DNA of 39,685 nucleotides from a virus, in IMG/VR virus record IMGVR_UViG_3300048818_000095, positions 1 through 39,685 of that record; one strand, 5' to 3'. The position numbers were made by a program, and so were the translations under genes. Below are positions 36,464 to 39,685 of this stretch, in pieces. Under the pieces are notes generated by a model. The model made no database searches. It saw nothing but the letters and a program-made list of their open reading frames with translations, and was not told the DNA's origin. Each line of letters opens with the position of its first letter. Positions within the stretch are counted from its first letter, which is position 1.

Positions 36464-37681
36464 TTGAACACACTACTCACCATTTCGATGATCACGCGGG
36501 AAGCCCTGATGGTCCTCGAAAACAATCTCACCTTCACGAAGTACGTGCGTCGCGACTTCGACGATGAGTTCGGGCGCTCCGGAGCAAAAATCGGACTGGT
36601 CCTGAACATCCGCAAACCACCGAGATATGTAGGCCGCGTCGGTCAAGCGCTGCAGCTTGAAGACGCGACCGAGACGAGCGTCCCCCTGGTGTTGAATGTC
36701 CAGCGCGGCGTCGATATCGTCTTCAGCTCACAGGATCTCGCGCTTTCGATCGACGACTTCAGCAAACGGTTCATCGAGCCAGCGATCGCAAACGTGGCCA
36801 ACGGCATCGATTTCGATGGCCTGACGCAGTATCTGAACGTCTACAACGAAATCGGCGTCCCGGGCACGGTTCCGAACCAGCTCCTGAACTATCTCCAGGC
36901 CGGGCAGCGCCTCGATGAGGAAGCAGCACCGCGGGATAAGGAACGCTCGCTCGTTGTTTCCCCGGCCATGCAGGCGACCATCGTCGACGCACTGAAGGGC
37001 CTCTTCCAGGATGGCGAGGAGATCGCGAAGCAGAACGAGAACGGCACCATGGGCCGCACCATCGGGTTTAAGTGGTCGATGGATCAGAACGTCCGCACCC
37101 AGACGGTGGGCGTCTATGCGGGCGTGGTCGGAACCGTCAACGCGGCAAATCAATCGGGCTCTTCGATCACCACAGCCGGCTGGACGGGATCGATTCAGAT
37201 CCTGAACCAGGGCGACGTGATTTCGTTCCCGGGCTGCTACGCTGTCAACCCCCAGAACAAGCAGTCGACCGGAGCGCTTCGCCAGTTCGTTGTCATGGCG
37301 AACGTGGTCTCAGCCGGCGGCGGTACTGCAACCATTCCGATTTCCGGTCCCGGTGGCCTCGGCATCGTGCTCGCTGGTCCTTTCCAGACCTGCACGGCGT
37401 CGCCGACCAACGGCTCAGCGGTCAACATTCAGGGCGCCTCGGGCGTTTCTTCGCCCCGTGGTCTCGCCTTCCACAAGGATGCCTTCGCCTTCGCCTGCGC
37501 GGATCTTCCGCTCCCCGGTGGCGTCGACATCGCTGACCGCGCCAATGACAAACAGTTGGGCTGCTCGATTCGCCTCGTGCGCGCCTATGACATCAACTCC
37601 GACCGCTTCCCCACCCGTCTCGACATCCTTTACGGCTGGACAACGCTCTATCCCGAGCTTGCCTGCCGTATAGCTTCGTAA
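36464..37681 (+). CDS. Major coat protein (P22 gp5-like)
   Basis: TTG start with AGGAGACG upstream. The 405-residue product (P22 gp5 is 430) has the family start: ITREALMVLENNLTFTKYV, VRRDFDDEF and GLVLNIRKPPRYV, then a repeated Asp/Phe pattern and a late LPLPGGVDIADRANDKQ. The HK97-type coat forms the icosahedral shell. It follows the scaffold gene with a 19-base gap. This is one of the surest calls in the window. Confidence 0.86.
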   Translation: MNTLLTISMITREALMVLENNLTFTKYVRRDFDDEFGRSGAKIGLVLNIRKPPRYVGRVGQALQLEDATETSVPLVLNVQRGVDIVFSSQDLALSIDDFSKRFIEPAIANVANGIDFDGLTQYLNVYNEIGVPGTVPNQLLNYLQAGQRLDEEAAPRDKERSLVVSPAMQATIVDALKGLFQDGEEIAKQNENGTMGRTIGFKWSMDQNVRTQTVGVYAGVVGTVNAANQSGSSITTAGWTGSIQILNQGDVISFPGCYAVNPQNKQSTGALRQFVVMANVVSAGGGTATIPISGPGGLGIVLAGPFQTCTASPTNGSAVNIQGASGVSSPRGLAFHKDAFAFACADLPLPGGVDIADRANDKQLGCSIRLVRAYDINSDRFPTRLDILYGWTTLYPELACRIAS

Positions 37682-37737
37682 GGCGTACTCAGACCGAGGG
37701 AACTCAAACCACACGAGGAAAGGGAAACGAGACGACA

Positions 37738-38583
37738 ATGAAAAAGATTCTTCTAGGTATCGCGATTCTCTTCGGGCTGTGCGGGATGGCTTCTGCCCAA
37801 ACAGCCCTGACGCAAACCACGCTGGCTGCAGCGATCACCGTCGGCCCTGCCGGCGGTGCTTCAGGCATCACCGGCTCTTATTCGACGCAGCTGAGCCTCA
37901 CGTCGGCCACCGGCATCCAGGTGGCTAACAACGGGCAGCCGATCACGTTCGTGTATATCGACCAGGAACTCTTCGGTGTGCTCACCCTGGTACCCGGGCA
38001 GACCACGATTTACAACGTGCTGCGCGCGCAGCTGGGTACGCGAGCTGCAGCCCACTCACTTGGTGCGATGGCGCTGATCGAGGTGGTTTCTCCGCAATTC
38101 GGCGGATATTCCGGCTCGGGCGGTTTCCAGCAAACCGACCCTCCTGGGGGCTTGGGAGCCGGTTGCACGGCGACCAACACGCTGGTTTATCCATGGGTCA
38201 ATGTTCTGACCGGCGCTCAGTGGCTGTGCTCCGTGCAATCGAGCACGTGGACGGCGGGATTTAATAACCCGCTGCTCACTGTGACCGCCATCCAGAATGG
38301 CCCTCTTTCTGCGGCTGCCGCTGGTGCGCAGGCTGTTCCAAGTACGATCTTCAGCCTGTCTGGAACAAATGCGATCACATCCTTTACCTTGCCAGTGGGG
38401 TGCGGAGCGCAAACCCCCGTCGCAACCTCCACGGCGGGAACCTGCGTGTTTGGTATTATCCCGACCGCCGCGTATACGACAACGGCGACAAACAACATCG
38501 CCAGCGCAAGCACGGCGGTTATCGGGCACATCCAATGGTGGACCTACAACCCGGTCACGCAGAAGTTCGCGTCGTCCTATTAG
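37738..38583 (+). CDS. Secreted or head-associated beta-rich protein
   Basis: The 281-residue product begins with a clean Sec signal (MKKILLGIAILFGLCGMASA, cleavage before QTAL). The first mature domain (TTLAAAITVG, LTSATGIQVANNGQ, YNVLRAQLGTRAAAHSLGA) resembles a module I have seen in phage head or tail decoration proteins. A second domain has five Cys (GAGCTATNTL, WLCSV, VGCGAQ, GTCVFG) and ends WWTYNPVTQKF. A signal peptide directly after the coat gene is unexpected: the protein would leave the cytoplasm where heads assemble. AGGAAAGGG lies upstream. Confidence 0.65.
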   Translation: MKKILLGIAILFGLCGMASAQTALTQTTLAAAITVGPAGGASGITGSYSTQLSLTSATGIQVANNGQPITFVYIDQELFGVLTLVPGQTTIYNVLRAQLGTRAAAHSLGAMALIEVVSPQFGGYSGSGGFQQTDPPGGLGAGCTATNTLVYPWVNVLTGAQWLCSVQSSTWTAGFNNPLLTVTAIQNGPLSAAAAGAQAVPSTIFSLSGTNAITSFTLPVGCGAQTPVATSTAGTCVFGIIPTAAYTTTATNNIASASTAVIGHIQWWTYNPVTQKFASSY

Positions 38584-38584
38584 C

Positions 38585-38600
38585 GTCAATTGCAATTGAC
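38585..38600. promoter_or_regulatory. Perfect 16-bp AT-rich palindrome
   Basis: GTCAATTGCAATTGAC is its own reverse complement and begins one base after the stop codon TAG. It is AT-rich in a GC-rich genome. It may be an operator or a start of a cruciform. Confidence 0.55.
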
Positions 38601-38606
38601 AACCCC

Positions 38607-38629
38607 GGGGCGGCCTAACCACCCGCCCC
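38607..38629 (+). terminator. GC-rich hairpin after the palindrome
   Basis: GGGGCGG (38607-38613) pairs with CCGCCCC (38623-38629) around nine bases. No T run follows. Possible attenuator between coat-region genes and head-completion genes. Confidence 0.45.
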
Positions 38630-38649
38630 TGAGAATCAGGAGCTCCACG

Positions 38650-39141
38650 GTGCCAAGCAATGCAGCTCTTCCTCGTCCCGAGTCCCTGCGTCAGCCCGGC
38701 GAAAAGCTCGAAGGGCAGACGTTTGTCGTGCGCAAGAAGACCCGCGGCGTGCACATCCCCGAGACCCTCGAGGGCGCGCAGACAAACCACATCTACACCA
38801 AGGCCCTCGACGAGGCGGGCAACTCGATCATGGCCTATATCGAGGTCCCCTTCGATGTCGCCGAGAACCAGTACCCGAAGATGCTTTATCACCCCGACTG
38901 GGGCAAGATCACCGAGCCTAAGATCAGCGACTTCGCGCGCCCGGGCATCCCGGCTGATCAGTACGAGCAGGCTCTCAGTCTCTTCAACACCGCCCACGGC
39001 GACTGGCAGAAGAGCAACCGCACCCGCGTCGTCCCTGACGCCAAGCGCGAGACAGACCTGCGCAAGATCGGCTGGGTCGATTACAAGGACCTCAAGCATC
39101 TCGGCGCCGCACAAACCAAAGCCGAGTCGGACGCCCTCTAA
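38650..39141 (+). CDS. Hypothetical 163-residue head-region protein
   Basis: GTG start at 38650 chosen because AGGAG lies seven bases upstream; an earlier TTG would start within the palindrome. The product has SLRQPGEKLEGQTFVVRKKTRG, a beta-type segment, then NQYPKMLYHPDWGKI and a helical C-terminus (DLRKIGWVDYKDLK). The stop directly precedes the gp4 start. No family recognised, but its position between coat and gp4 suggests a minor head or head-tail role. Confidence 0.58.
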   Translation: MPSNAALPRPESLRQPGEKLEGQTFVVRKKTRGVHIPETLEGAQTNHIYTKALDEAGNSIMAYIEVPFDVAENQYPKMLYHPDWGKITEPKISDFARPGIPADQYEQALSLFNTAHGDWQKSNRTRVVPDAKRETDLRKIGWVDYKDLKHLGAAQTKAESDAL

Positions 39142-39685
39142 GTGTCCACCGGTCTCTACATCCTGCAGCGCGCAGCCCGCGCCGCGCATATCCTGGCCTC
39201 GAGCGAGACGTTTCAGCCGGGCGAGGCCGGCGATGCGCTCGATGTGGCCAACGGGATGCTCGATGCCTGGAGCGCGCAGCGGCTGATGATCTTCACCATC
39301 GCGCGCCAGGTCTTCACCCTAAACTCCGGGCAGCAGACCTACCAGATGGGCACGGGGGCGCCGGATTTCAACGTCGCGCGGCCGTCGAAGATCGAGAACT
39401 TCGGCATTATCACGCTGGCGAATCCCAGCGAGCCGCTGGAGTTGCCGCTCTATAGTGCAACGAAGGACGAGTGGGCCGGGATCCCCGTCAAAAACATTCC
39501 AGGCGCCCTTCCGACACTTGTCTACGACGACAGCCAATTCCCATACCGCAACATCAACCTCTGGCCGGTTCCGAACGTCACGACCCTGCAACTCGCGATC
39601 TATGCCTGGCAGTCGCTTGCGAGCCTGGCGCTCGCGACAAACTACACCCTTCCGCCCGGCTATTACGAAGCTCTGATCTACGGCA
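39142..39685 (+). CDS. P22 gp4-like head-completion protein, 5' part
   Basis: GTG at 39142 follows the upstream TAA directly; no better start exists, since the first internal ATG is 39 codons in. The N-terminus is helical (YILQRAARAAHILASSE, ANGMLDAWSAQRLMIF), as in gp4-type accessory factors, followed by a beta section (QQTYQMGTGAPDF). The gene continues at position 2 of the window after circle closure, to about 243 residues in all; P22 gp4 is 166, so this is longer. It lies after coat as in P22. Confidence 0.76.
   Translation, partial: MSTGLYILQRAARAAHILASSETFQPGEAGDALDVANGMLDAWSAQRLMIFTIARQVFTLNSGQQTYQMGTGAPDFNVARPSKIENFGIITLANPSEPLELPLYSATKDEWAGIPVKNIPGALPTLVYDDSQFPYRNINLWPVPNVTTLQLAIYAWQSLASLALATNYTLPPGYYEALIYG
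39483..39685. repeat. Terminal overlap, right copy
   Basis: Right-hand copy of the 203-base overlap with 1-203. The 30 bases at 39610-39639 differ at 15 positions from 128-157, and the remaining 173 bases are identical. Confidence 0.9.

Overview
The window is an almost complete, circularly closed genome of a P22-like podovirus, about 39,482 bp of unique sequence. The last 203 bases repeat the first 203 at a constant offset of 39,482. They are identical except for a 30-base patch, so the ends close a circle inside the gp4-like head-completion gene. The sequence is GC-rich, and every gene is on the + strand except two at 8.5-9.15 kb. The most likely host is a Gram-negative soil bacterium, and I favour Acidobacteriota. 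The reasons are signal peptides that end in A-Q, and a short receiver-domain gene of a kind I associate with that phylum. This host call is inference.

Layout, starting at the integration region: the attachment and integrase region (15.25-16.6 kb) holds a strong hairpin, a perfect 51-bp tandem repeat, a tyrosine integrase that lacks an internal segment, and the 3' part of a tRNA-Met gene, which is the probable attP core. The early region (16.6-27.5 kb) holds a putative annealing protein, a PD-(D/E)XK exonuclease, a KTSC-domain protein, a 98-residue conserved protein followed by a 144-residue Gly-Tyr/Ser/Asp repeat protein, a cold-shock-like protein, a winged-helix replication protein with an internal DnaA-box-like array, ParB, DNA-binding and zinc-ribbon proteins, a RusA resolvase, a receiver domain without its phospho-acceptor, and an Acb2/Tad1-type small protein (candidate anti-CBASS or anti-Thoeris).

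The packaging and head module (27.7-39.5 kb) carries small and large terminase, several small proteins, a GroES-like cochaperonin, portal, a Cys-rich protein with a signal-like segment, scaffold, coat, a second secreted-looking protein, and gp4. The tail and ejection module follows across the circle junction (0-12.7 kb): gp10-like stabiliser, a fibre/needle candidate, an acyl carrier protein overlapping a GNAT acyltransferase, three ejection-type proteins in the order of P22 gp7-gp20-gp16, a minus-strand two-gene insert (membrane plus exported protein), a tailspike with an SGNH hydrolase domain and its own signal peptide, and a secreted Ig/FN3 protein. Lysis genes are at 12.9-13.9 kb (membrane protein, GH24-like endolysin, holin candidate). 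A terminator, a small unknown gene and a permuted NlpC/P60-type hydrolase lead back to the integrase.

The head and tail order matches P22 (terminase, portal, scaffold, coat, gp4, gp10, fibre, three ejection proteins, spike). What is unlike P22 is a set of four or five proteins in or beside the virion modules that carry apparent Sec signals and often many cysteines, the ACP-GNAT pair, and the Gly-Tyr-Ser repeat protein. No CI-type repressor was recognised, and with the internally deleted integrase the lysogenic ability of this genome is in doubt.
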